Source of the DNA: Caldithrix sp.
Lineage (GTDB): Bacteria > Zhuqueibacterota > Zhuqueibacteria > Thermofontimicrobiales > Sulfurfontimicrobiaceae
DNA length: 64,000 bases
Assembly (NCBI GenBank): GCA_020722815.1
Contig: DYKB01000019.1
Coordinates: 38,139-102,138, forward strand
Direction of reading: 5' to 3'
The position numbers and the translations under genes were made by a program. Position 1 is the first letter of the stretch. Every line of letters starts with the position of its first letter. This document shows positions 1 to 9,834 of the stretch, in pieces. The notes beneath the pieces are model-generated. The model saw nothing but the letters and a program-made list of their open reading frames with translations, was not told the origin of the DNA and did no database searches.

Positions 1-145
1 TTAAAGAAATGGTTGCCAGTGTTGATTCATTATAAATAAGTGCAGAAGAAAACGATTTTGAACTATTTTAATGAAAACTGATATTTATTTGACAATATTC
101 GAACTCATTTTTGATTTTTATTAAAAATATAAGGAGTGTATGGTC

Positions 146-1498
146 ATGAAATTAAAAAAATTATCACGGCGTCATTTCATCCAGACGACAGCGGCAGGTT
201 CAGCCATGCTGGCGTTATCGGGTATTTCACCGATGAGTTATGTTCATCGTACCAACACCTCAAAACCGGCATTATTGGGAGGCGCGCCCGTTAGAAGTGC
301 TTCCTGGCCAACATGGCCCGTATGGAATAGTACGTGGGAACCAAAAGTGATAGCGATATTGCGGAGTGGGCGCTGGTGGCGCGGAAAGGGCGAACATGTG
401 GCTGATTTTGAAAAGGCGTATGCCGCGTTGATGGGCGCAAAAAGGTGTCTTGCCACCGCTAGTGGTACAACGGCTTTGTTAATCAGCTTGCATGTTCTGG
501 ATGTCGACGCCGGCGATGAAGTAATTGTTTCTCCCTTTACTTTTATTGCGTCGTATAACGCCATATTACTTGGAAAAGCATTGCCGGTTTTTCCGGACAC
601 AGATCCGAACACTTTTACAATTGACCCCAAAACCATTGAAGGCTGCATTACCGATAGAACACGCGCGATAATGCCAGTCCATATTTATGGCCTGCCGTGC
701 GAAATGGATGCCATTAATGAAGTGGCAAAAAAACATAATCTGGCGGTCATTGAAGATGCCTGTCAGGCGTGGTTAGCTGAATATAAAGGCAAAAAATGTG
801 GTGTTCTTGGGGATTTAGGTTGTTTCAGTTTTCAAAACTCCAAGCATCTCCCAGCCGGTGAAGGCGGGGCAATTATTGGTGATAATGAGCAGATGATGGA
901 TCGTTGTCATTCGTTTCATAATTGTGGGCGGGCTTATGGATCATCAAAAGGTGATAAACCTTATTTTATGCGTGGAAGCAACCGGCGGATGCAGCAAATT
1001 CAGGCGATGATGCTGTTGCAACAATTGGATAAACTCGTTCAGGAAACCGCTCGCCGGCGTGAAAATGCCGATTATCTATCTGCAAACTTGCGCGAAATTC
1101 CAGGGATTCATCCGGCACGGTTCCCGGAAGATAGTCGGCCGGTATGGCATCTCTTTCCGTTTCGTTATGATGCCCGGCAATTTAACGGACTGTCCCGTGA
1201 AAAATTCATCAAGGCCCTGAATGCAGAGGGCGTTCCATGTTCCACTGGCTATCTGGAGCAATATTTTGATGGTCTTATTGATGAGGCCATTCAATCGCGA
1301 GGTTATCAGCGCCTTTTTTCTGAAAAAAGACTAAAGGATTATCGAGAAAGTCTACATGAATTAAAAGGAAATCGGCTGGTTTGTGAAACCACGGTGGCAT
1401 TCACGCAAAATTTATTGTTGGCAGAACGGAAAGATATGGATGATATTATCGGTGCGATTCAAAAAATCCATCAATTCAGTGGTGATTTAGCCAAATAA
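146..1498 (+). CDS. DegT/DnrJ/EryC1/StrS-family PLP aminotransferase with Tat signal
   Basis: A 450-aa PLP-dependent sugar aminotransferase-fold protein. The N-terminus carries a twin-arginine signal (SRRHF followed by a short hydrophobic stretch), so export to the periplasm is predicted, which is unusual for this normally cytosolic family. The fold is recognisable from the SGTTALLISL segment, the SPFTFIAS block, the PVHIYG block, the EDACQA aspartate that contacts the pyridine nitrogen, and the Schiff-base lysine in NSKHLPAGEGGA (about K233). I chose ATG 146 over ATG 140 because AAGGAG at 131-136 then lies 9 nt away instead of 3. A TTGACA at 89-94 is a possible -35, but I see no good -10 in register. 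Tat-bearing DegT paralogues often sit with secreted sugar-processing enzymes; the next gene is a secreted GxGYxYP protein. Substrate unknown. Confidence 0.88.
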   Translation: MKLKKLSRRHFIQTTAAGSAMLALSGISPMSYVHRTNTSKPALLGGAPVRSASWPTWPVWNSTWEPKVIAILRSGRWWRGKGEHVADFEKAYAALMGAKRCLATASGTTALLISLHVLDVDAGDEVIVSPFTFIASYNAILLGKALPVFPDTDPNTFTIDPKTIEGCITDRTRAIMPVHIYGLPCEMDAINEVAKKHNLAVIEDACQAWLAEYKGKKCGVLGDLGCFSFQNSKHLPAGEGGAIIGDNEQMMDRCHSFHNCGRAYGSSKGDKPYFMRGSNRRMQQIQAMMLLQQLDKLVQETARRRENADYLSANLREIPGIHPARFPEDSRPVWHLFPFRYDARQFNGLSREKFIKALNAEGVPCSTGYLEQYFDGLIDEAIQSRGYQRLFSEKRLKDYRESLHELKGNRLVCETTVAFTQNLLLAERKDMDDIIGAIQKIHQFSGDLAK

Positions 1499-1866
1499 GT
1501 AACTTCCATCGATATTTTTGTTAAAATCAAGGAGAGGAGTCACTTCCAATTCCGGGCGGATCAGATGTTTAAAATAAGTAAGGAAACACCATAAAATAAC
1601 GAGTTGTCTGATCCGACTTTAGAATTATGATAAAGAGAAATGGGAGGACAGAGAGAATTACACGCTATCCTTACATTAACTCCTTGTGGAAAAATAATTT
1701 GATTTATTTTGATCAAACCCTAAATTGCTATTTGATTTAAGACTGATAACTCATTAAATTCTCTGAATTTTCCTTGTTTCCTTCTTGTAAAAATCAATCA
1801 TATCAAAACAAAAATGATTGGTTTGATCTATTTTAAAGTCATAATTTTTATTGGGAGAGTTGAAAA
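1499..1866. other. intergenic stretch with a 9-bp inverted repeat
   Basis: No gene is visible. CGGATCAGA at 1557-1565 is matched by TCTGATCCG at 1617-1625, a perfect 9-bp inverted repeat with a 51-nt spacer. The rest is AT-rich and probably holds the promoter of the following gene, but I see no convincing -35/-10 pair. Confidence 0.4.
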
Positions 1867-3924
1867 ATGTTAAAAGTACCTTTTTTTATCATTTTAGCAA
1901 TTATTCTCACACCCTTAATCGTCCGTTCACAAACTGATATGACCGGACAATGGGTACTTATTCCCGCGAAAAGTTCAGAAATCGGTTTATACGAAACAGT
2001 TTCAATTGACATATTACAAAATGGTACAAAATTGATAGTGATCCAAAAATGGGGGACGCAAAGAGGTTTTTCGGATTCGCTGGAATTGATTCCGGATGGG
2101 CGTGAAATTGAGGTGATCATTAAAAATCGTGTTTTCCCGACAAATGTTTTTATGGGACTTTCGATGCCGGTGAATCAAAAACGAAAGTTCAAAGCGGAAT
2201 GGGTTGAAAACGGAAAAATTCTGAAAATTAATGAGAATTTTAATATTCATGGCTCACAAGGCCTGAGTCCTGTAAATGTGATGCATGAATATTCGCTTTC
2301 TCCGGATCAGGAATTACTCATTTATAAAATCACGCGCTCCACGCGTCAAACGGGTCCGCCGGTACAATATATTTTCAAGAAAAAAGGTGGAAAAGAAGCT
2401 TATTTCATGCGGATCGAGGATAATTGGGAAATTAAAGGAACCCTGGATCAGCAGGCCTGTCTGATTAGTTTGCAAGGATTGGCGAATATGAATTCGCCCC
2501 AATTGTATTTGATTTATCCCAAAAGCTGGCCATTTAATTATACGGAATCCGTTTATGAATTTTATCGTGATAAACGAAATTATTCGTTCACGGAACTAAA
2601 AAGTCTGGAACAGGCACTCGATATTTTTATCAACAACATCAAAGGCTATGTCGTATGGGATCCGGAAGTCCGGACTTCTCTTATTGTATCGTTCACCGTA
2701 GCGGGATTGGAGAAAGCCGTAGTCGTCAGTGAACGACTGATACCCCTGATGGAGAAAAAAGGCTTGAAACCGGTGATGGATTTCAGAGGAAAATTTGCCG
2801 GCCAGACCGATGCGCAAATTTATAACTGGGCGTATAATGAATATTGGCGGCGCTGTAATAAGGAATTCATCGTCTGGTTAGGAGGGGATGCGGGTCCAAT
2901 CATGAAACCAGGTGTCGCTGATTGGGGCGTCTATAAGCAGGTGTTTTTTAACGATCTCTCAACCAAACCCGAAGATAAAGAAGAATATGCCCTGGCCAAT
3001 AAAATTCTGTCAGAAATGAAACCGGGTACGATTGTGATGGGATGGCATTCGTATGTTAAAGATAGAGAACGTGACCATGTCAAATTGACTTCCAGCTATG
3101 GTTTTGCGGTCGAAGGTTTGCATACTTTACCGAATTTCAGTTTTAACCATCAGATTCCATTTTCAAAAGGTTTCAAGATGAAAAATAATCATCATATCGA
3201 ACCTGGAAAGCAGTACGTTCCCGCGAATAAAGTCTACATTTCCTGTGTGCAAACCGATGGTTTGGGAATTGGTGCCTGGCTGAAACCGGGACGGGGTGAA
3301 ATTCCTTATGCCTGGGAAGTGATTATGAACTATGTCTGGTTGGCACCTGGCATGCTGGAATATTTTTACTCGTTAGCCACATCAAATGATTACTTCATCG
3401 GTTGTCTTTCCGGTCCGGGTTATATGTATCCCAAAGCGGTTTCCCCGAAGCTTTTACCAGGATTAATTTCCCGTGCTGATGAACTAATGCATCAACTGGA
3501 TCTGAATGTTTTTGAAATTATGGACTATTCAGAAGGGGCGACTGTCGAAGGAAATACCGAACTCACCAAAGAAGTGGTCGATGCCTATTATAAAGGCATG
3601 CCGGAAGCCATCGGCTTTATCAATGGCTATGCACCGGCGTACACTTTTACCTGCAAGGATAAACGTCCGTTGATTTCCTATGACTACTATCTTTCTCCAA
3701 CACGTCCTGAAGATGATGCGGTGGCGGATTTAGAAGAATTGGCCGCTATCAATAAACAACGCCCCTACTTTTTATTGATACATGTCCGTGAATCCAGTGA
3801 TGTAAAACGGGTGAAAGGGATTCTGGACAAATTGGGAGCTAATTTCGAACTTGTTCCCGTTGATCTCTTTTTAAAAATGGCTGGTGCGAACGCAACTTTT
3901 AAAGAGCGATTTTTGAAAAGATAA
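1867..3924 (+). CDS. secreted GxGYxYP-family protein (putative glycoside hydrolase)
   Basis: A 685-aa exported protein. It starts with a cleavable signal peptide (hydrophobic stretch ending near VRSQT). Residues about 24-165 form a beta-rich, lipocalin-like region (TGQW start). From about residue 180 the protein matches the GxGYxYP family, whose name motif appears as GPGYMYP at about residues 516-522. The family is known mainly from Bacteroidota and related groups and is listed as putative glycoside hydrolases without a firm reaction. The start is supported by GGGAGAG 8 nt upstream. It follows the Tat-type aminotransferase in the same direction after a 368-bp gap, so it probably has its own promoter. 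The family call rests on the motif and overall length; the enzymatic role is not established. Confidence 0.8.
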   Translation: MLKVPFFIILAIILTPLIVRSQTDMTGQWVLIPAKSSEIGLYETVSIDILQNGTKLIVIQKWGTQRGFSDSLELIPDGREIEVIIKNRVFPTNVFMGLSMPVNQKRKFKAEWVENGKILKINENFNIHGSQGLSPVNVMHEYSLSPDQELLIYKITRSTRQTGPPVQYIFKKKGGKEAYFMRIEDNWEIKGTLDQQACLISLQGLANMNSPQLYLIYPKSWPFNYTESVYEFYRDKRNYSFTELKSLEQALDIFINNIKGYVVWDPEVRTSLIVSFTVAGLEKAVVVSERLIPLMEKKGLKPVMDFRGKFAGQTDAQIYNWAYNEYWRRCNKEFIVWLGGDAGPIMKPGVADWGVYKQVFFNDLSTKPEDKEEYALANKILSEMKPGTIVMGWHSYVKDRERDHVKLTSSYGFAVEGLHTLPNFSFNHQIPFSKGFKMKNNHHIEPGKQYVPANKVYISCVQTDGLGIGAWLKPGRGEIPYAWEVIMNYVWLAPGMLEYFYSLATSNDYFIGCLSGPGYMYPKAVSPKLLPGLISRADELMHQLDLNVFEIMDYSEGATVEGNTELTKEVVDAYYKGMPEAIGFINGYAPAYTFTCKDKRPLISYDYYLSPTRPEDDAVADLEELAAINKQRPYFLLIHVRESSDVKRVKGILDKLGANFELVPVDLFLKMAGANATFKERFLKR

Positions 3925-3971
3925 AAGGAATTGCGGGAACGGAACGAGATGGTTTTTCGTATGATGAAGGT

Positions 3972-4043
3972 TGTGAGGCGTGATGCGTAATTCGAATAAA
4001 AGTTTATATGTTTCTTACGTTTTACGCATCACGCATTACGCAA
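3972..4043. repeat. dispersed CGTAATGCGTGA palindromic repeat, copy 1
   Basis: Left half GTGAGGCGTGATGCGTAATT and right half reading ACGCATCACGCATTACGC form an imperfect inverted repeat across a 20-nt loop. The same words recur near 5380, 21710, 27210, 35185 and 57270. The following reading frame is open through this element, but the repeat is better read as noncoding. Confidence 0.75.
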
Positions 4044-4090
4044 TCATTCATTTCATAATGTTTAATCGATTACCAATTTTGGAGCACCTT

Positions 4091-5338
4091 ATGAGCGATT
4101 ATCTTACCCGCGCTCAAATATTATTAAATCAATCTCGCGATGATCAGGCTGAGGCCGAATTACGGAAAAGACTGGCGGAGCAGCCGGAGGATCCAGTTGC
4201 TCATGCCCTGTTGGCACTTTCGCTGAATGGACAGGGAAAAATGAATGAGGCATTGCACGAAGCCCGTCAGGCTATTGGTTTTGCGCCGCACCTGTCGTTT
4301 ATGCATTATGTATTGGCGGAAGTGCTGCACCACAATGGCCGCTATGAAGAGGCTAAAACTGCAGTCGAAGAGGCAATTCGCCTTGATCCGGAAGAAGCCG
4401 ATTATTATGGCAGATTGAGCAGCATCCTTTTGGATTTAGGAAAATGGAAAGAGGCGGTTGATGCTGCCGAGCAAGGACTGGCCTGTGAACCTGAAAATGT
4501 GACCTGTACAAATTGCCGTGCCATTGCTTTGATTAAGCTGGGCCGAAAAATTGAAGCGGGAGAGTCCATCGAAACCGCTCTGGCACACGATCCGGAAAAT
4601 CCCATTACCCATGCGAATCTGGGTTGGACCCTGCTTCATCAGAACAAACCAGCCGCGGCAATGGAGTCGTTTCGCGAAGCTTTGCGTCTGGACCCCCTGC
4701 TCGAATGGGCACGCAGCGGAATTTTACATGCCATGAAAGCCCGCAATCCCATTTATCGGCTATTTTTAAACTACCTGCTCTGGATGTCACGCTTAAGTAA
4801 GGGCGCGCGTTGGGGACTGGTCATCGGGGTTTATATTCTATTTAGAATATTAAGTGGGGTAAATCGCACAATCCCCGCCCTAACGCCGATTCTGACACCG
4901 CTTTTAATACTTTATTTACTATTTGTGCTATTAACCTGGACGGCACAGCCACTTTTTAATTTATTACTTCGCTTTAATCGTTTTGGGCGATTGGTCCTTT
5001 CGCGCGAAGAAAAAATGGCTTCAAATTGGGTCGCATTTTGTGTCGCCCTCGCACTCTTACTTGCCTTCGCGGGCTTAATTTGGGGCCCCGGAATTTTAAT
5101 TCTGGGTGCGATTGGTGCCTTTTTAATGATCATTCCAATTTCAGGTATTTTTTATGCGCATTCAAAAAAATCCCGCTTTTTTCTGATTTTATATGCCCTG
5201 GGAATGGGATTGGCCGGTACTGGTTCGTTGGTACTGGGATTGTTGGGCGTCGGACCGTTCAGCGCGCTGGCTTCATTATTTTTAATTGGCTTTGTTGCTT
5301 ACTTCTGGATTGCCAATATTATTTATTCTATTGAATAG
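4091..5338 (+). CDS. TPR-repeat protein with C-terminal membrane domain
   Basis: A 415-aa protein. Residues about 1-215 are tandem tetratricopeptide repeats with typical A-x-Y/A-x8-P spacing (for example AIRLDPEEADYYGRL and ALAHDPENPITHANLG). The C-terminal half has about four to six hydrophobic segments, so the TPR part is tethered to the inner membrane. The open frame runs back to 3980, but that part crosses the palindromic repeat; ATG 4091 has GGAG at 4081-4084 with 6-nt spacing and is preferred. The TPR part probably mediates protein contacts. No partner can be named from the context. Confidence 0.8.
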   Translation: MSDYLTRAQILLNQSRDDQAEAELRKRLAEQPEDPVAHALLALSLNGQGKMNEALHEARQAIGFAPHLSFMHYVLAEVLHHNGRYEEAKTAVEEAIRLDPEEADYYGRLSSILLDLGKWKEAVDAAEQGLACEPENVTCTNCRAIALIKLGRKIEAGESIETALAHDPENPITHANLGWTLLHQNKPAAAMESFREALRLDPLLEWARSGILHAMKARNPIYRLFLNYLLWMSRLSKGARWGLVIGVYILFRILSGVNRTIPALTPILTPLLILYLLFVLLTWTAQPLFNLLLRFNRFGRLVLSREEKMASNWVAFCVALALLLAFAGLIWGPGILILGAIGAFLMIIPISGIFYAHSKKSRFFLILYALGMGLAGTGSLVLGLLGVGPFSALASLFLIGFVAYFWIANIIYSIE

Positions 5339-5375
5339 AAGTCAGTCGGATGTTGCTTTTTTGAGGGCAAGAAGT

Positions 5376-5417
5376 AATGGTAAATTGCGTAATGCGTGAA
5401 ACGTAACATGTGATGGA
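5376..5417. repeat. dispersed CGTAATGCGTGA repeat, copy 2 (half element)
   Basis: TTGCGTAATGCGTGAAACGT followed by AACATGTGATGG matches one arm of the family seen at 3972 and 21708. The second arm is absent here. Confidence 0.65.
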
Positions 5418-5469
5418 TAAAAATCGGATACTGATTTAAAAAATAAATTTTTGATTTGTTAATTTTGAT

Positions 5470-6033
5470 ATGAAAGCACCCCTGGTCATCATCATCACCG
5501 GACCGCCCTGTGTTGGGAAAACCACCTTGGGTCGTAAAATTGCCGAAAAATTTCAATTACCATTCGTCCATAAAGATGGAATTAAGGAGCTTCTTTTCGA
5601 TCTTCTCGGTTGGAAAGATCGGGCGTGGTCGAAAGAAATGAGTCAATTGAGCTATCATCTCATTTTTTATTTTTTGGAAATTCAGCTTCAAGCAAAAAAA
5701 TCAGTAATTATTGAAAGTAATTTTTCAGATCAGGAACACACCATTCAATTTTTGAAGCTTAGAGAGCAGTATGATTTTATTACGCTTCAGATTAATTGCT
5801 ATGCCGATGGTGAAGTATTACGTCAACGATTTGATGAACGTGCTGTTGCTGGCATCCGTCATCCTGGTCATGTAGATTTCATTTTGATAGCTGAATTACG
5901 CCCCCTTTTATTAAAAGGCATGCTGCCGCCTTTAAAAATCCCGTGCAATTGTATACAGGTAGATATGACTGATTTTGATAAAATTGATTATGCCAGGATT
6001 TATCGTGAAATTGAAGATCATCTATCAAAATAG
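5470..6033 (+). CDS. P-loop AAA_33/zeta-toxin-like kinase family protein
   Basis: A 187-aa P-loop NTPase. Walker A is GPPCVGKTT at about residues 12-20, followed by a helix and KDGIKELLFD. The layout matches the small AAA_33 / zeta-toxin / adenylate-kinase-like phosphotransferases, in which a short acceptor-binding lid carries conserved arginines (here RQRFDERAVAG and RHPGH). No antitoxin-like partner precedes it, so I do not call it a toxin. No clear Shine-Dalgarno is seen before ATG 5470. Likely phosphorylates a small molecule; substrate unknown. Confidence 0.7.
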   Translation: MKAPLVIIITGPPCVGKTTLGRKIAEKFQLPFVHKDGIKELLFDLLGWKDRAWSKEMSQLSYHLIFYFLEIQLQAKKSVIIESNFSDQEHTIQFLKLREQYDFITLQINCYADGEVLRQRFDERAVAGIRHPGHVDFILIAELRPLLLKGMLPPLKIPCNCIQVDMTDFDKIDYARIYREIEDHLSK

Positions 6034-6685
6034 CTTATGAATATTAGATAACACAAGCAATCGGTTGGAGAAAGTTGGGTTCCTTATTGAAAAATATTTC
6101 TCGGCTAAGAAATTGAAGCGATAATGAGGAGTAGTAAAATCTGGCATACTTTTTGAAATGATCGAATTAAAGCCTTTTTTTTATTTAAATTGTTCAAATT
6201 CCGACCAGAAGCATTCTGTTTTGTAACTCTCGAAGTTATCTATTGATTCACATGATTGAAAGAATTGAGGAATTTTTAAAAAAAGTATTGACTTTTAGCA
6301 TATTTTCTTTTATATTGGCAGGCTTTTAAAACGCCTTCTGTTGCTGGTGAAGGTGTTGGTTGATGGGGCGATTTTTTGAAGGTTTTCATGTTGCGAATCA
6401 GCTGACCTGCGGGAAAGCATTTATTATATAAATCTTAAACCCACTTCAGGGAAATAATTTACACAACATATCTTATTATATTTTCCTTCAATTTTACCAA
6501 AATATACTGCGATACGCCTCTTGATGAGATGATTTTTGTAGTAAATTCATAATTTGGAATATTTTTTTTCTGTAAAAATATTGGTCTGTAATTGAATTTT
6601 TTTAAATTGTTAATATTGTTGTAAAATGATTTGATTACAATTATAAAATAAAATGAACAAAAAATTATAAAATGAGGAGTTAGAA
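6034..6685. other. 650-bp gap: EF-G promoter and long leader
   Basis: No protein gene is convincing here; an 81-codon minus-strand frame at 6459-6704 has no recognisable features. The stretch holds a strong promoter (6288-6316) and then about 360 nt before the EF-G start. The segment just after the predicted start site contains a small hairpin (CGCCTTC pairing with GAAGGTG around 6333-6356) and is less AT-rich than what follows, so a short structured leader or small RNA is possible. Confidence 0.5.
6288..6316 (+). promoter_or_regulatory. sigma-70-type promoter upstream of EF-G
   Basis: TTGACT at 6288-6293, 17-bp spacer, TATATT at 6311-6316. Transcription would start near 6323. The -10 hexamer is identical to those at 8913, 24678 and 47493. 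Confidence 0.65.
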
Positions 6686-8776
6686 GTGCAGCGACAGGTA
6701 CCAATAGAACGGGTGCGAAATGTTGGAATTATGGCACATATTGATGCCGGAAAGACAACCGCTACAGAAAGAATTTTATTTTTTACGGGTCGAAATTATA
6801 AAATTGGGGAAGTCCATAATGGTGAAGCCACCATGGACTGGATGGATCAGGAAAAAGAGCGGGGAATAACTATTACTTCCGCCGCGACCACCACTTTATG
6901 GAAAAATCATCGAATTAATGTTATCGATACACCCGGTCACGTGGATTTTACCGCAGAAGTTGAACGGAGTTTACGTGTTCTGGATGGCGCGATTGCGCTT
7001 TTTTGTGCGGTTGGCGGTGTTCAGCCACAATCAGAAACTGTCTGGCGGCAATCGGAAAAATATAATGTGCCCCGAATTGCCTTTATTAATAAAATGGATC
7101 GTTTTGGTGCTGATTTTTATGCGGTTTTAAATGATATTGAAGAGATGTTAGGTGCGAATGCGGTACCAATTGTAATCCCAATTGGTGCTGAGGATAATTT
7201 TGCCGGTATTATTGATTTACTGGAGATGAAGGCGATTTATTATGATGATGAAAAATTAAACATGACCTATCATGAAGCGCCCATTCCAGAAAATATGCAG
7301 GAAATAGCCGAAAAGTATCATAAAATTTTAATAGAAAAAGCAGCGGAACAAGATGAATCATTATTAGAAAAATTTTGTGAAGGTATCGAAATATCCCGTG
7401 ATGAAGTTGTCAAAGCATTGCGGGAAGCCGTTATCCATTGTCATGTGGTTCCTGTTTTGTGTGGTTCGGCCTATAAGAACAAAGGCATTCGCCGCTTATT
7501 GGATGCGGTAGTGGACTATTTACCTTCACCATTGGACCGCCCGCCAATTATTGATGCGCGACAGGAACATAATAAAAAATTGGTTCATCATCCGTCTGAT
7601 TTGGCACCATTTGCGGCGCTGGCGTTTAAAATTATGACTGATAAGCACATGGGAAAAATGACCTTTTTCCGGGTCTATTCAGGAATGATTAAAGCTGGTT
7701 CGTATATTTTTAATTCGACCCGCAATAAAAAGCAACGTGTCGGGCGTCTCCTCCAGATGCACGCAAACAAGCAGGAAGAACGTGATACTATTTTCTGCGG
7801 TGATATTGGAGTTGCTATTGGCTTAAGCGATACGACAACCGGTGATACGTTGTGCTCTGAAGAACATCCAATTATTCTGGAAACGATTGAATTCCCAACT
7901 CCAGTCGTTGCCATGTCGGTCAAAGCGAAAGAAAATCAAAATCGGGACAAATTAACTCAGTCATTATTGAAATTATCCGCTGAAGACCCTACTTTCATCG
8001 TTCGCACTGATTCCGAAACAAGCGAAACAGTGGTTTCGGGGATGGGTGAACTGCACCTGGAAATTCTGCTGGAGCGTCTGCGTCGAGAATTTAATGTGGA
8101 TACAATTGTTGGGCCGCCAGAAGTCGCTTATCGGGAAACCATTACACGTGAAGTGACTGAAAATTTGAAATATGCCAAACAGTCGGGTGGCCATGGACAG
8201 TTTGCCCATGTGATTCTTCTGCTCGAACCACTTCCCCCGCAAAAGGGCTTTGAATTTCTGGATAAAGTGGTTGGCGGCAATGTTCCAAGAGAATATATTC
8301 CCGCTGTTGAAAAAGGCGTGCTCGATGCAATGTCTGAAGGTCCTTTCGCACGCTATCCTGTTGTAAATGTTCGGGTTACGCTGGTTGATGGCTCTTTTCA
8401 CCCGGTCGATTCTTCCGAAATGGCCTTCCGAATCGCGGGCAGAATGGCTTTCCGCGAAGCATTTATGAAAGCCAGTCCCGAACTTTTAGAACCCGTGATG
8501 TCCATTGAAATAACGACACCTGAAGAGTATATGGGACCGATTACCAGTAGTATCTGTTCGAAACGGGGTAAAATTCTCGGTATGGATGCGAAAAATGGAA
8601 CGCGAATCGTTAAAGCCAATGCCCCCCTGGCGGATATGTTTGGTTACACCACCGAATTACGAAATATTACATCCGGCCGGGCAGCCGCTTCGATGCACTT
8701 TGATCACTATGAAACCGTTCCTTTCGCCCTGTCCGAAGAAATTGTGGAAAAACGACGTCAGAGAAATGGAAAATAA
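6686..8776 (+). CDS. fusA: translation elongation factor G
   Basis: A 696-aa EF-G, full length for the family. It drives GTP-dependent ribosomal translocation in the cytosol. G1 is AHIDAGKTT (17-25), the switch-I region contains [11 protein letters not shown] (59-69), G3 is DTPGHVDF (81-88) and G4 is NKMD (135-138). Domains II-V follow, with the domain [17 protein letters not shown] block and the domain V GYTTELRN segment. It starts at GTG 6686, supported by GAGGAG at 6674-6679 with 6-nt spacing. It is not in a str operon: no rpsL, rpsG or tuf gene lies beside it. It has its own promoter and terminator, so it could be a second EF-G paralogue; the sequence alone does not settle which. Confidence 0.95.
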   Translation: MQRQVPIERVRNVGIMAHIDAGKTTATERILFFTGRNYKIGEVHNGEATMDWMDQEKERGITITSAATTTLWKNHRINVIDTPGHVDFTAEVERSLRVLDGAIALFCAVGGVQPQSETVWRQSEKYNVPRIAFINKMDRFGADFYAVLNDIEEMLGANAVPIVIPIGAEDNFAGIIDLLEMKAIYYDDEKLNMTYHEAPIPENMQEIAEKYHKILIEKAAEQDESLLEKFCEGIEISRDEVVKALREAVIHCHVVPVLCGSAYKNKGIRRLLDAVVDYLPSPLDRPPIIDARQEHNKKLVHHPSDLAPFAALAFKIMTDKHMGKMTFFRVYSGMIKAGSYIFNSTRNKKQRVGRLLQMHANKQEERDTIFCGDIGVAIGLSDTTTGDTLCSEEHPIILETIEFPTPVVAMSVKAKENQNRDKLTQSLLKLSAEDPTFIVRTDSETSETVVSGMGELHLEILLERLRREFNVDTIVGPPEVAYRETITREVTENLKYAKQSGGHGQFAHVILLLEPLPPQKGFEFLDKVVGGNVPREYIPAVEKGVLDAMSEGPFARYPVVNVRVTLVDGSFHPVDSSEMAFRIAGRMAFREAFMKASPELLEPVMSIEITTPEEYMGPITSSICSKRGKILGMDAKNGTRIVKANAPLADMFGYTTELRNITSGRAAASMHFDHYETVPFALSEEIVEKRRQRNGK

Positions 8777-8810
8777 TCAACTTGAATCTAAATTAAGATA
8801 AAATTTGGCC

Positions 8811-8855
8811 AATCAGATCGTTCGGCAATTTTTTCCGAACGATCTGATTCTTTTT
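8811..8855 (+). terminator. intrinsic terminator after EF-G
   Basis: AATCAGATCGTTCGG (8811-8825) and CCGAACGATCTGATT (8835-8849) are perfectly complementary over 15 bp with a 9-nt loop, followed by CTTTTT. It lies 35 nt after the EF-G stop. Confidence 0.93.
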
Positions 8856-8889
8856 AATCTCCTTCTTCGCTGCTTTATCAAAACTTTTT

Positions 8890-8928
8890 CTTGCAATTCT
8901 CTTTTTTTTCCTTATATTCAGAATATAA
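8890..8928 (+). promoter_or_regulatory. promoter with overlapping dyad for the polysaccharide operon
   Basis: TTGCAA at 8890-8895, 17-bp spacer, TATATT at 8913-8918. A perfect 8-bp dyad, TTATATTC A GAATATAA (8912-8928), covers the -10 box and the start-site region, so it may be an operator. The first gene starts 45 nt downstream. Confidence 0.5.
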
Positions 8929-8963
8929 TTTTTCAACATTCACCTTTTCGTTCTGGAACCATT

Positions 8964-9773
8964 ATGCTGTTATCCATCATCATTGTGAATTTTAATGCCG
9001 TAAAAATTTTAAAAAATTGTCTGGATTCGATTCAACAAAATACGACCGTTTCACATGAGATTATTTTGATTGATAACCATTCAATCGACGGATCTGTTGC
9101 TTTTATCCGGGATAATTACCCTAAAATTAAATTTATTGAAAATCAGGAAAATCTTGGTTTTTCCAGAGCGAATAATCAGGGGCTGGAGATTGCTCAGGGA
9201 GATTATGTTCTATTTCTCAATAATGATACCGAGCTTTTGCCCGATAGTCTGGAAAGGCTACTTCAATTTTTGCAGGAAAATCCAGAGGTTGGTGCTGTTG
9301 GGCCACAATTGCTGTATCCTGATAACTCATTTCAGCTCTCAACTGGCTTGTTTCCTTCAATCTGGAATGAATGGAAAATGAAAAATATCGTTAAAAAACT
9401 GGATGCCGGTGATAAAATTTTCCAGAATGAATTGGCGTTGCAGTTTCAACAGCAACAGGATGTGGATTGGATCACAGGGGCCTGTATCCTGACGCGGTAT
9501 GATTTGGTGACTGAATTGGGGGGATTCGATGAGAAGATGTTTATGTTTTTTGAGGATGTCGATTTATGCAAACGAATTCAAAATACCGGCTATCGCATCG
9601 TTTATTTTCCAACCGCTAAAATAATTCATCACCAGGGGATTACGTACAAAGGAAAACGCGATACCAAAAAAACAATTTATCGTCAGAGTCAAAAGTACTA
9701 TTATTCAAAACACAATTCCTGGTTGGAAAATGTCTTTCTTTATTTTTATTTGAAATTTCGGCGGGATCAATAA
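8964..9773 (+). CDS. family 2 glycosyltransferase (rhamnosyltransferase-type)
   Basis: A 269-aa GT-A fold glycosyltransferase. The nucleotide-sugar-binding start LSIIIVNFNA, the DNHSIDGS block, the ENLGFSRANNQG segment, the metal-binding LNNDTE motif (DxD-like) and the late FFEDVDLCKRI motif are all in the usual order. The frame is open back to 8805, but that part runs through the terminator and promoter; ATG 8964 gives the normal family N-terminus. It opens a cytosolic polysaccharide-assembly operon with the next three genes. Probably adds a sugar to a lipid-linked glycan; donor and acceptor are unknown. Confidence 0.88.
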   Translation: MLLSIIIVNFNAVKILKNCLDSIQQNTTVSHEIILIDNHSIDGSVAFIRDNYPKIKFIENQENLGFSRANNQGLEIAQGDYVLFLNNDTELLPDSLERLLQFLQENPEVGAVGPQLLYPDNSFQLSTGLFPSIWNEWKMKNIVKKLDAGDKIFQNELALQFQQQQDVDWITGACILTRYDLVTELGGFDEKMFMFFEDVDLCKRIQNTGYRIVYFPTAKIIHHQGITYKGKRDTKKTIYRQSQKYYYSKHNSWLENVFLYFYLKFRRDQ

Positions 9774-9834
9774 TCCAACAGGGAATTTTAACCTTGATTT
9801 CGTTATATTTCCAGGTTTTTTAAGGAATCTCTTA

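Noticed and set aside
1..39. Possible tail of an upstream gene (open frame from position 1 to TAA at 37-39)
   Set aside because: Only 12 codons are visible and another frame is also open to TAA at 33-35, so neither can be assigned.
3980..4090. Longer N-terminus for the TPR membrane protein
   Set aside because: This part is encoded by a dispersed palindromic repeat; ATG 4091 has a proper ribosome-binding site.
5470..6033. Zeta-type toxin
   Set aside because: The P-loop fold fits, but there is no antitoxin gene next to it, and the neighbours are not toxin-antitoxin-like.
6459..6704. 81-codon minus-strand frame upstream of EF-G
   Set aside because: It overlaps the EF-G start and ribosome-binding site, has very AT-driven composition and no recognisable domain.
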